Part shown: piece after piece, positions 12,644 to 23,028 of the stretch
Layout of the letters: the number at the start of each line of letters is the position of its first letter
Numbering within the stretch: position 1 is the first letter of the stretch
From: Pleurostoma richardsiae
Taxonomy: Eukaryota > Ascomycota > Sordariomycetes > Calosphaeriales > Pleurostomataceae
Direction: 5' to 3'
Length of the DNA: 64,000 nt
Assembly: GCA_030052745.1 (NCBI GenBank)
Contig: JANBVO010000021.1
Span: forward strand, 434,001 to 498,000
Notes under the pieces: model-generated
What the model was told of the DNA's origin: nothing
Seen by the model: the letters and a program-made list of their open reading frames with translations, nothing else
Databases searched by the model: none
Translations under genes and position numbers: made by a program

Positions 12644-14238
12644 ATGGTCTTGTCACTCTCGAACCCAACCGACTACCCGGCCCTCTCGGCCCCCAAATAT
12701 ACATGTTCCCTGCCAGAGAGCTACGAATTCGGCACCCTCTTCCACCTGCACGAGGTCGTGAAATGTAACGACGTCCCAGCCATCCAAGAGTTCGCTCGCC
12801 TGAACCCCAATCTTCTCACCTGGGAAGACTCGGGATGCATCTTATCGCCACCTATGGTGAAAGCAGCTGAGCTGGGCCACAACGAAGTCCTCAGAGCCCT
12901 CCTCGATTATCGAGACACTCTATCCCCAGAGCAGCTCATCGGCCCTGAGTACGAGCTTGGTGAGCGCCGGGGCTGGGGAACACCTCTAACTTCTGCATGC
13001 GCCTATGCCCGCTTGAGCACCGTGCAGCTCCTCCTTGACCGGTTGCCCCAAACGGACATAGAAGAGCGAGACAATCGGGGCTTCACGCCGCTTTTGGCCG
13101 CTGCATGGGGCTCCGAGGGCGATACAGGCCAACACGAGAAGATTATCCGGCAGCTCCTGGACTGCGGAGCTGATGCAAGGGCCACACGCCAAGTATTCAG
13201 GTGGGACGAAGATGAAGATGATCTGGTAGAGTTCCCCAGGGGCAACGGGCACAGCGCTGACCCTCGCCCTGGTAGCCGCGGGGCCCAGCATCATCAAGTT
13301 ACTCGTCGAAGCAAGTGCCGACGTCCACGCGGGAGAAAGACATTCCCACGCCCGTGGCGAGACATATATGACCCCGCTAGCCATTGGCGCCCTGCACCAC
13401 AATGTTGCCGGAGTGAAGGCTCTCCTTGGACTTGGCGCTGAATCCGACCTCGCAAAGGCAGATGGTATGGGCATGCTGCCGCTGCACGCTGCGGTTATCG
13501 GACGCTCAACGAACATTCGGCAATGGAGGGGATCGGACATCACACGTGGTGCCATTGAGATCATCAAAATTCTCACTGCCGATGAATCAATCCGCGAGAC
13601 GATCAATAGGACAGACAACGCGGGCAACACACCTCTCCACCTCGCGTCACACTTCGACCGTCTCCCACTTGTGCGGGCTCTCCTCGATCGCGGCGCTGAC
13701 CCAAGTGTACCTACTCCAGGGGTCGCAGTGTACTTCACGCGCTCTATGCCACTGTGTCCAGCGAGGCCATTCATCCCGGAATAGAGACTGAGTTTGAGAG
13801 GCAAGGTGTTAACGTAGAGGCTCTTATTCGTGACCTACTGCGGCCGTCACCTCTCTCAACTACCAGCAAGGTTATCCAAAACGGACTGGACCAGTCCTCG
13901 CCGCCAGCTCTCTCCTCGCCCTCTCCACCGCTGCATTGATTGAACTGGGGGCACGAGTAGACGCCTGCAACAATGCCGGCGAGACGCCCTTGCACCTTGC
14001 AGCACGAACTCCGCCGCCTGACGACGAGTACACAACCCCAGACATCATTGCTGAGCAAAACTACATAATAGCTCTTCTTATCAACGTGGGAAGATCACTA
14101 GACACCCCAAACGCCGCCGGCGAGCCACCACACACCATCCTAGAGCGCAGCCAGGCGCAACGGCTCTGGCAGTGGCAAGGGATCCAAGAGCGAAGCTCAG
14201 CGTTACATCCTTACCACTCTAGCCAAGCGCACACGTAG
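12644..14238 (+). pseudogene. ankyrin-repeat protein gene with broken frame
   Basis: Ankyrin-repeat sequence runs through the whole interval but changes frame three times. Frame 1 (from the ATG at 12644) carries repeats such as NRGFTPLLAAAWG and LLDCGADARA. A second frame from about 13250 has ALTLALVAAGPSIIKLLVEA and NAGNTPLHLASH. A third covers about 13720-13890, and a fourth from about 13895 has NAGETPLHLAAR. The switches fall at or beside short G or C runs (about 13247, 13719 and 13893), where a one-base difference would restore register, and I found no splice pair of normal length with matching phase at the first two; an unusual intron at the third cannot be excluded. Ankyrin repeats mediate protein-protein contacts, and no enzymatic domain is visible. 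Either a decaying paralogue of a large fungal ankyrin family or assembly error at homopolymers. No other gene in the window that I could recognise has breaks of this kind. Confidence 0.6.
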
Positions 14239-16205
14239 CAGGTAGCTCATTAGATTAAAAAATACTTTAACTGTATCCGTAAGCTTACATTACGGCAACG
14301 TCGGTCTCATTAACAATGAGGAAGCGAGGTGTCCGCTCATTGTCCACTTCCCACCTGGCTGTATATTAATTAAGGTGAGCGTACAGGTTGGTTCTATTTG
14401 CTTATAAGAAGTGTAGACTTATTAGCTGAACAGGGAGGCGGTGATATCGTGCCTATTGGAAAGGATCGTGAGTCCCTTGCAGGCTCATCGAGACTTCGTT
14501 TGGACTGCTGCAAAGTCACATGGACAGTAGTTAGACTGCTATCACACTGAGCCCATACATCCCCGCGGCAAACAGAATTGCGTTGCAGAACTACCCATGA
14601 ATTCCGTTCGCTGCTCTTAAATCAGGGCTGGTCAACAACCAATTCCTCGAAATGATCTGTACCAGTCTGTTGATGATTTCGCGCAAAAGGTTGAGGTTCA
14701 CAGATGACTTCTTCCGGTTACTCGAAATTATGGAGCGAGAAGAAATCCTCTAAGTAAGGATGGCACACCATCATCTAGGCACGCAAATTTCCAATCGTTG
14801 GATGTACAGAAACACGTTGCCACCAACATCCACCTCGCCATCTCTAGGTCCGTGCAAGAGCGACTAGGAGAATCGTGGCTTTGGAGACATTGCTGTCTAA
14901 GTTGAAGTTACAGATTAATGACTCGGTGATTTCGTTGGGACAAGGATCATTTTTCTTTCCTTTTTCCTTTTTCCTTGGCATCTGAGGCTTTGCTCCGGGA
15001 CTGAGGCACCGGGAAGCAGAGGATTTTCAACGGCAAGGACAGCGTCGGCACGGGCCGTTCTTTCCACTGACTGGCTCCACAAAAGATATTCTAGATTAGG
15101 GAGTGGACCGCAGTCAAAGGCTATCCATTAAAGGACTAGCGCAAAAGTTCATCGCTAACCTCGTGACTTTGCGGTCAACGTCAATCGACTTGAAGCCCTA
15201 GGTACCTCCTACATACCTACCTACCTACCTACCTCCCTTACCAACTCAACATGCCCGGCTCAAAATTTCAAATGTTTTGATGGCTATTGATTGTTCTTAA
15301 CGCCATATCGACTAATATGAGGATGTGTGATAGGAGGGAGGTTCCTTTATCTCTGAGGTTATTTCACTTCGCTACGTTCTGTTGGAATTACCCATTCCTA
15401 TTGGATGCCTGTATTGAAGGCCTCGAGGATTGATTTATTATGCGGGAACCCAACAGGTGGGTAACCCTACCTGGAGTAGCACATACGGCTACTTGCTGCT
15501 ATCTGCTCTATTACAGGGGGGGATGTATTCCCAGCCGCCTCGCACACTTCAGCACTGCAAGTGAGCATCAGCCTAGCCAAGCCACCTTGACCTTGCTTCA
15601 CCACCACCTACAGGAAAGATACCCGGGAGACGGACTTTCAACGTCCCAAGACTTGCATTCGTGCCTATAGCTTGATCTCCGCACTTGGCAGGATCTCCCG
15701 CTTATTCTACGTCATGCAGCTATCCCGTTGCACAAGTACCAACCAACCTCGGCCTACTGCGGACCGTTGCGCCAACCCGGACGGGTCCCGGCTTCTGAGA
15801 GGTCGAACAGCATAAAAATGGCTGCATCTGCCATTGGGTGTCGTCTGCTGTTCGGTGCAGATGACCGGACTACCTGCAGCCAAGCTCGCCGAGGATTGAG
15901 GACGTCGCCAGTCATCCAAGGTGCCAGACGTAAGGACAATATGAGCCGACAGTCGTGCACTCCACAACTCTCACTGATTCTGACAAGTCGTTCTTTTATA
16001 ATGCCGACCATGAAGAGCCCTCTGCAATGCTAGCCTAGCCGACGAAGGCAGCAGGCGTCACAGTGACTGGGTGAAGAGGCGCGAAGACGCCACACGGTAG
16101 GTACACTGCAGAACTGAGGCGAGAGACACTTGTCTCAATACTTGACTCAATCTATATATAGTTTTGGTGCCACGAGTCAGTACAGTGTACGAGGTTGTGT
16201 CGCTC
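14239..16205. other. intergenic, gene-free
   Basis: No supportable coding sequence on either strand. It contains the CTAC microsatellite listed separately and one AGGTACCT palindrome (15200-15207). Confidence 0.5.
15213..15234. repeat. (CTAC)n microsatellite
   Basis: About five tandem CTAC/TACC units, immediately downstream of an AGGTACCT palindrome. It is a simple repeat in non-coding DNA. Confidence 0.85.
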
Positions 16206-17093
16206 TCACCTTTCTCCTCCTTCCCCCCATTCCACCAAGTCTTTTAGGTCTCGAAATACTCGGGGCACCAGTTGTGTCGTCGATGTGTCCGCGTACACAA
16301 GGAGGACGAGAGATAAATATAACGGAATCAAGCTCCCGGACCAGGCAGTATATGGCCAATGCAAAGATAAGTAGCATTTTCGAGCATAAATGAGCCTCTC
16401 CCGCTTTTCCGCCCCGAAGCCAACACCCCTTGAGTTTGCTAGTTGGTCGACGTACTTCGCTGCGTCTGTCCACTGTTTCACGGCTTGGTCGTAGTATGCT
16501 TCGCCTCGCCTGCTGGACCGACTATCGCATTCAACGGTAGATGATCTCAGTCATTCCACCTTTTTCGTACGAAGGCTGTTTTGATGCTGGAAATGGAACT
16601 TCGCTATATCTCTTCTTTGCCTCATCGGTCTTGCCAGTGGAGTCGCTCGCAAGTAGGAAGTTGCGAAGCTCTGTTATGATGTGGAGACTTTGTTTTCGTC
16701 TGATGTTATCCAACACCTCGCGTTGCTGAAGACAGCTGTTTATTTTCTCACAGAACATGCTTGCCGAATCGGCGAGCTTCTTTCTCCAAGAGTTCGAAAA
16801 GGAAGCATCGTCCTCCTCCACTCCCTTCTGCTTCTCACCACTCTCGGAGATAGGTTCGCTTTGGAGGCTGTTTTTGCAATCGGCAGACCAGGCTCGTCCC
16901 CTCCTCAGTCCAGATTCTAGGATCTTCCTGTTAGATCAAGCATCAGCCCCTGAGAGAGGCTTTCAAGAAGCTTACCTCGACCATCAACGGTCTCCTCACC
17001 TCTGGCGCACAGGAAGGCAACCTCCTTGCCATATCTTTGTCCTGTAGTCAACTTGACATCTTTTAATCGTTCCTGATTGAAGGGGGAGAGCAT
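16206..17093 (-). CDS. unrecognised gene, probably broken by a frame shift
   Basis: Coding-like sequence on the minus strand. From an ATG at 17093, exon 17093-16976 joins 16916-16531 across a 59-nt intron (GTAAGC donor, CCTAG acceptor, phases agree), giving 167 aa, Lys/Glu/Ser-rich and hydrophilic. The frame then closes, yet a different frame directly downstream (about 16530-16206) continues with protein-like sequence including YYDQAVKQWTDAAKYVDQLA. I found no intron that reconciles the two frames, so either the gene is broken there or the shorter product is the real one. No domain is recognised. The gene is head-to-head with the purine permease, about 610 bp between start codons. Confidence 0.4.
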
Positions 17094-17179
17094 CAGGCCA
17101 AGGTGAGAAACTCTTGAACATCGGTTAACTGTCAAGCTGCTGTCAGACTCTTACTTTTCACCTCACCGATCACATCGAC

Positions 17180-17703
17180 GTCGTTCTTTGCCTGAGGCCC
17201 TCACCTTCTTGTTTACGTCGCGTCACCTTGTCCTAGCTCGCTCCCCTCCATTCACCCCAAAGACCCGACGCGGCTTTCTTCCCATCTCGACTGCTTTCGT
17301 CTGCAACCGTTCCTCCCCCAAACGTCCTTCCTTCAAAACGTCCCTTCTTGTCTCCCATTCCCAATCCTCCAAACCCACAATCCTTCATTCCCAAGTCCTC
17401 ATCTTCCAGTCGTCGCTTCCCATAATCTCGTCTTGCAATCCTTCACTCTCGAATTCTTGTCGTCCAAAGTGTTCATCCTCTAAGCCTCAACCTCCAGGTT
17501 GTGCCTTCCAAGCATCGCCATTGAAACATCGTCCTTCGAGTATCACAAGTCAAGCACCGCGCGTTAACGTCTATCATTAAAGCTTCGTCCTTCAACCGTT
17601 GTCGGGCACTCTCTCTTCCTTCAACGTCTATCTCTCACCGTCGCCTTCATTCAATGTCCAGTCACACTCTTTAAAGATACCACGGACTCATCCTTCCAGC
17701 AAG
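17180..17703 (+). other. pyrimidine-rich leader of the purine permease gene
   Basis: About 500 nt of C/T-rich sequence on the plus strand with many imperfect copies of CGTCCTTC, CATTCCC and CATCCTC-like words, ending at the permease ATG. It is most simply the promoter-proximal and 5' UTR sequence of azgA. The open frame within it looks like low-complexity noise. Confidence 0.5.
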
Positions 17704-20110
17704 ATGGAGTCCATGGAGATCGATGACGGAATTCCTAAGCCGTCTAAATTCTCGGCCGCTTGGAATGCCATAGGCTGGTACATTCGCAGCTTCCGGAATG
17801 ACATTGATAACAAACTAAATCAGTCAACTTTTGGTCGTCTCTTTCGTCTCAGAGGATGTGGCCATGTAAGTACTCGTTCACCTCACTTGGACTTGCACAT
17901 ATCTCACTCTATCTGTGCTGCGTGTCGTCTCAACATCTTCGTATGATTGTCAAGACCGATTCATATTGACATCAATGCTACAGCCCAAGGAAATCGAGAG
18001 AGCCAACTTCACCACTGAAGTCAGTGCTGGACTCACAACCTTTGCAACAATGGCCTATATAATCGCCGTCAACGTGAGTTCCTAATATTTAGGACTCCGT
18101 TCTTCAATCATTAATGCCTTACAGGCGGACATCCTCCAAGCCACTGGCGGAACCTGTGTCTGTATCAATCCCCAAGGCACTGGTCGAGTCTGTGACAACG
18201 AGGCCGAATATGTGCAGTGCCAGAGCGGTATGTGTCAAATGGCTACGTCCTTAGCGATGATCAACACAACTTACACGTGCGACAGAGCTTAAACGCGACT
18301 TGGTCACGGCAACTGCAGCAATCTCTGGTCTGGCTACTATCTCGTTCGGTCTTTTCACTAATCTTCCTGTTGCTCTGGCGTAGGTGATGCCTTCCACTTC
18401 ATAGATTCATGATGTTAACCAACTATAGTCCTGGAATGGGTCTCAACGCTTACTTCACCTACCAGGTGGTCGGATATCGTGGCGGAGGCCCAGTCCCTTA
18501 CGATATGGCGCTTACTGCGGTCTTCGTCGAGGGTTTCATCTTCGTCTTTCTGGCCTTGACTGGTTTGCGTCAGTGGCTAGTCAAAGCGATCCCCAATACT
18601 CTCAAGGTCGCTGGTGGCGTTGGTATTGGTCTCTTCCTCACTCTCATTGGCATGTCTTACGGCGCTGGGATTGGACTTGTCACCGGCAATGTCCAGACCC
18701 CCACGGCTCTCGGTGGCTGTCCAGAGGAATCGCTCGATCCCACGACCCAGGCTTGCAAGTATGACCTCTTGAGAAATCCCCGAGTAAGTTGTCCAGGGTT
18801 ACATCCTCACTCTCTATGGGCATGAAAGACTGATAGCACTTCTTAGATGTGGCTTGGTATCTGCCTTGGTGGTCTGTTCCCAGCTCTCTTGATGTCCTAT
18901 AGAATCAGGACCGGAATCCTTATTGGCATCCTGACCGTAGCGATTATCTCCTGGCCGTAAGTCAAGGCAGTTCACTCACTCGTCCATTAGTGACGACAAC
19001 TAATCACTTGGCAGTCGCGACACGGATGTGACCTATTTCCCGCATACAGCCGAAGGAGACGACCGCTTTGCCTTCTTCAAGAAGGTGATCACCTTCCATC
19101 CTATCGAGCATGTCCTGGGCGCGCAGGATTGGAACATCACCAACGCAGGATCGCATTTCGCCCTGGCCTTCTTCACGTTCCTATACGTCGACATAGTGGA
19201 CTGCACGGCGACTTTGTACTCCATGGCCAACTATTGCCGACCGGAGGAGACGGGCGGGGGCGTCTTTCCTCGATCGAAGGTTGCATACTGCATCGATGCG
19301 ATTGGCATCAGCATTGGCTCCTTGATGGGCACCTCTCCCATCACCGCGTTCGTTGAGAGCGGTGCGGGCATTGCGCAGGGTGGCTGCACTGGACTGACTG
19401 CCGTAACCACCGGACTCTGCTTCCTGATCTCTCTATTCTTTGCCCCGATCATTGCATCGATTCCTCCCTGGGCAACTGGTCCAGCACTGATTCTGGTTAG
19501 TGTTTCCGCTTGACCGTAGATGCTCATGTCCCCGCTGACTTTGCTATAGGTCGGCTGCTTGATGTGCCGCCAGGTGGTCAAGGTCAACTGGAACTATTGG
19601 GGAGACGCGCTTCCGTCCTTCGTTACGATCGCCTTCATCCCGTTCAGCTACAGCGTCGCTTATGGCCTAATCGCGTCAGTATCCCGTACCCAGCTGCCAT
19701 TCAAACGCTAACCAGCGCACAGAGGCATCTTCGTCTATACTGCCATGAATCTCCCTATTTGGGCCATCATGAAGCTCACCCGAGGACGGATCATGGCCGA
19801 GGATTACGGACGGAAACAGGCATGGCGATATGGCATGGGCTGGCGCACCTGGGTCCGCAACCTGCTCCGTCGCGTTCTCTTCTGGAGAAAGCGAGATGAT
19901 TATAACGACGATTCACACAGTGGAGGGTTCTCCGTTAAGGACGGAGAGGGCCGCTACTCGCCTGATCGGCCTCTGCAGGCCCCTTCGTCTTCGGGAACCG
20001 ATAGTGGCCAGTCTAGCACGGGCATCTCCACAGTGGACCACGAGCCTCGCGCCCACACATCGACTTTGACTGTGGTTCACGAGGCTCAAGTCATCCGGAG
20101 CTTCAAGTAA
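17704..20110 (+). CDS. azgA: AzgA-type purine (adenine/guanine/hypoxanthine) permease, 9 exons
   Basis: Exons 17704-17865, 17984-18073, 18125-18227, 18286-18379, 18429-18783, 18847-18956, 19015-19495, 19550-19674 and 19723-20110 give 635 aa with every phase consistent. This is an NCS2-related plasma-membrane H+/purine symporter of the AzgA family. Hallmarks are ANFTTEVSAGLTTFATMAYI near residue 60, PGMGLNAYFTY, a Gly-rich membrane helix after NTLKVAGGVGIG, and GTSPITAFVESGAGIAQGG. Around 12 hydrophobic segments are expected. The C-terminal 90 residues are a hydrophilic Ser/Arg-rich cytoplasmic tail. The first in-frame ATG after the CT-rich leader was taken as start; a second Met lies three codons on. 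In Aspergillus nidulans the orthologue takes up adenine, guanine and hypoxanthine; the same role is inferred here. Confidence 0.95.
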
Positions 20111-21139
20111 GCAGCCTGGCCGGAGGGTAATGTTGAGGGATGACTTGCGTATCCCCTTCACAGCACGCAGTGCCTCGCTAGTCTCCTGCTCTGGAGCATC
20201 TCGCGAATGACTTCAGGCAAAAGCCTGCACATCTGGACGAGATGGCATACTTCTTTCTTTCAACTTCATCAATGGCTAGACTCGAGGGCCTAAATCTGCT
20301 CGTCAGTTTGCAGTAGCATGCATCTGCGATACTGCGCGGCACAAGGAGGCTCCATGACTCCGAGGTCCTATTGCTGAGGTATTGTCCTTGCCCTGCAAAG
20401 GCGACACCTGCAATCTCGGTGATAGAAGCCACACCTTGTGTCCGCTTGCAATAATCGACATCTGCAGATCTAGCTATAGAGACGCAATAATCCCCCAGTC
20501 CTTCTGCAGTGCCGTTCTTGGCTTCAAGGATAAAGGCTGCAAACCTCGAGACGACATGAGCACACCTTGCGCCGACTTGCTATAATGGCCATTCTTGCGA
20601 TAATGAACATCTCTGCCTTTCGACGCTATCCACCATAGATACTGCGATTCTAGAATTGCATGCAGAGGATACTCGTTCATCGGATTTCTTAGGCGAACGT
20701 AAGGATACGTGCTTTCATAACTGCAAAGACGGCGCAGGCTGCCCATTGAAAGGGTTCAAGATTCGTGATGCTTTCGGTTGGCAACGCTCTAGACTGACGC
20801 ATGGAGACATAGGATCGGCTAGACAGTTGCACACAGCAGGTACATAGAATCTCTTGGCAGCCTTGTAGATAAAAAAAAGTTCTTTCTTTTCCTCATGGAT
20901 TGCTGAAGCCTCGATGAAAGAAAGAAGTTGGCACGTAGTACACACCACGAGGCGGTACTCCGGCAAGTGCACGAACGGGTCCATACCCGACGCTATTAGA
21001 GGCCACGCCTTCTAAACAACTACAAGCCTCAACTCCTCATGATTGCCATTTGAGAATAGGGGCTCAGGGCGTCTCCGTCCTGTCCGCTAGCCAATCAGAA
21101 ATTACAGTCTACAACCCGTTTTATGGATCCTGACAAATG
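20111..21139. other. intergenic downstream of azgA
   Basis: No gene supported. Some loosely repeated words of the TTGCAATAATCGACATC / TTGCGATAATGAACATC type occur around 20.4-20.6 kb, too degenerate to define a unit. Confidence 0.45.
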
Positions 21140-21465
21140 AAGTCTACCTGGCTGGCCTTAACCGGCTGGTTCGAACTGACGGGCCTGTTGGCCTGTATCG
21201 GCCTTCTGGCCCTGACTGGCCCGTTCTGGTCCGTTGGCCTGTTCGGGCCCGTTTAACCTGACTGGTCCGTTCCGGCCTGTTGGCTTTGACCGGCCTAATT
21301 ACTAGCTTGACCGGCCTGTTCCGACTTATTGGCCTACAACGGCCCGTGTTGGTCTGTTGGCCTTTACCGGCCTGTTGGGCCTGTACGGCCTGTACGGCTT
21401 GTATGACCTGTATTCACCTGTACGGCCTCTGTGTGGCTCGTGTGGCTTGTGTAGCCTATGTTGGG
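21140..21465. repeat. degenerate GGCCTGTT-type minisatellite
   Basis: Roughly 300 bp made almost entirely of imperfect copies of GGCCTGTT and GGCCTGTACC/GGCCTTTACC, often alternating as 8- and 10-nt units (an 18-nt higher-order period), decaying towards the right into GGCTTGTGT-like units. An open frame starting at 21280 is a by-product of this repeat. No flanking mobile-element features were seen. Confidence 0.75.
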
Positions 21466-21589
21466 GGAAGGTTTTCAGTTAGAAGAATACTACCTGCCTT
21501 TTTTACTTACCTACCTTATTTGCCTGCCTGGGTCTCTTGGAAGATAAAGAGGAGCCTAAATTTCTCAACGACGAAAGAGGAGGAGACAC

Positions 21590-22165
21590 ATGCTTTTCGA
21601 TCAATTGGTTCATTTCTTCACCAAGACAAGGAAGGAAATTCAAAAGCGGCTTGTCCCTACTTATACCTTAATGCCCTCTACGCCATTGATCGCTATGCTT
21701 CTGAACCCGTTCCGCCCATGCGAGGGTTCGCCAACCTTCCAAGAAGAGTATCGGGGCAACTACGTGCCAGAAGCTATCGACACAGGACACGGCCTTCAAA
21801 TTGTGGCGCCAGATACTCCATACGTGGCGGCGGCGGGCCAAAACAAGTTATACTTCATCGATACGCGGTTCGATACCGAGACTGCAAGGCGCGTGAAGGA
21901 ACAAATAGAGAGGGCATGTGTGCCGAGGCCGGAGGAGTACATCTCCATAGACGAGGTTTCCGGTACGGCGGAAGTGAAAAACTCTGCGACCAACGAAACG
22001 ACATTCGTATTTGATCCCCCCTATGCCAGGGTGTTCTTTGCGAAAGGAATGAACAAGCGCAACCCGGAGCTTAGACTGTCCGAACATGAACCCGCCGGTG
22101 ATTGGTTGGTGACCTACGACCTCCGGACTCTTCTGACGAAGAGGCAACTATCCTGCTCCGATTAG
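21590..22165 (+). CDS. unrecognised 191-aa protein
   Basis: Starts at the first ATG after an in-frame stop and encodes 191 aa. The first 45 residues are basic and hydrophobic without a convincing signal peptide. The rest is polar and looks like a folded domain (for example DTGHGLQIVAPDTPY and QNKLYFIDTRFDTE). I recognise no family. Coding-like, cysteine-rich sequence continues in the same register directly downstream (next entry), so the annotated end may not be the ancestral one. It lies just right of the GGCCTGTT minisatellite in a gene-poor interval, which together with the lack of a recognisable family suggests a lineage-specific gene. Whether it is expressed is unknown. Confidence 0.45.
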   Translation: MLFDQLVHFFTKTRKEIQKRLVPTYTLMPSTPLIAMLLNPFRPCEGSPTFQEEYRGNYVPEAIDTGHGLQIVAPDTPYVAAAGQNKLYFIDTRFDTETARRVKEQIERACVPRPEEYISIDEVSGTAEVKNSATNETTFVFDPPYARVFFAKGMNKRNPELRLSEHEPAGDWLVTYDLRTLLTKRQLSCSD

Positions 22166-22379
22166 GGCTGTCGAAGCAATGGGGATTGCATACAGCAGAC
22201 AAATGGCAACTGTCGGATCTGCCACCACTATAGGGTTGACGACGAGTGTGATCAACCACTGACCAACGCTGTCGGCATATGCCACCCGCTCTGCAGCAAG
22301 GCGTTCGATACACCAAAGGAAGAGGGAGAGACAGATGCGAGCTACTATCAACGGATGGACAAATTACACTGGTCGTAGA
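22166..22379 (+). other. cysteine-rich coding-like extension
   Basis: Translated in register with the preceding ORF, this stretch gives about 70 codons with seven cysteines in spaced groups (NGNCRICHH, VGICHPLCSKAF), then a polar tail and a stop. The regular Cys spacing argues against chance. It may be part of the same gene, a separate exon or a decayed portion; the sequence alone does not decide. Confidence 0.4.
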
Positions 22380-23028
22380 AGAACTATGGCGGATGTCGTA
22401 TCGGAACGCTTGAGAAGAGAAGAAGAGAGAAGAAGAGGGAAGAGTTCGTAGCCTGCGGGAGGAGAAAGAAATATTTACATGCGTACGAATCCACTAGGGG
22501 GTCATCTCTATACGTTATCAAATAGCAGAGACGCATATCTTGGGATGAAACGATCGGTTTCGCACAGTTATTTCCACCTGAGTGATGCTATTTTGCTAAG
22601 GTTGCTCGTGCGGGAAGCCGAAGAAGGTCGAGCGGCACGGATTAATTAAGCGGCCGGCGTGACCTCATCCTGACCTGAGACCCTATGCCCGGCGGCTCAG
22701 AGCTTCCAAAGAGGTAGGTACACCCAATGTAGCTCCCAGGGACCTTGCCTAGCTACCTTGCCTTACCTCAATTCTCACAAGTCAATTCGCATCTCGACTG
22801 GAACGGAGTAAAAAGCTTCAATCTTCCTGGCTCATCTTAATATTCACTCTCCGAGAGAGCCTCGCCAGTAACGCCTTTTTGCGGACCAAATTCCTTGGTA
22901 CTCCAGTCACTCACGTCTGCCGAAGTAGCGGTTCAGCTGGAGAGGCGCCTGAGCTCCAGCTATCCGAACAAGCTCTCGGGGTCGCTATTCTAAGACCAAA
23001 GGACCGGACAACAACCACAAAAGCCAAG
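22380..23028. other. upstream region of the UCH gene
   Basis: Contains a purine (GA/AAG) tract near 22408-22446 and CTTGCCTAGCTACCTTGCCTTACC-like words, otherwise nothing recognisable. It is the presumed promoter and 5' UTR of the deubiquitinase gene. Confidence 0.45.
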
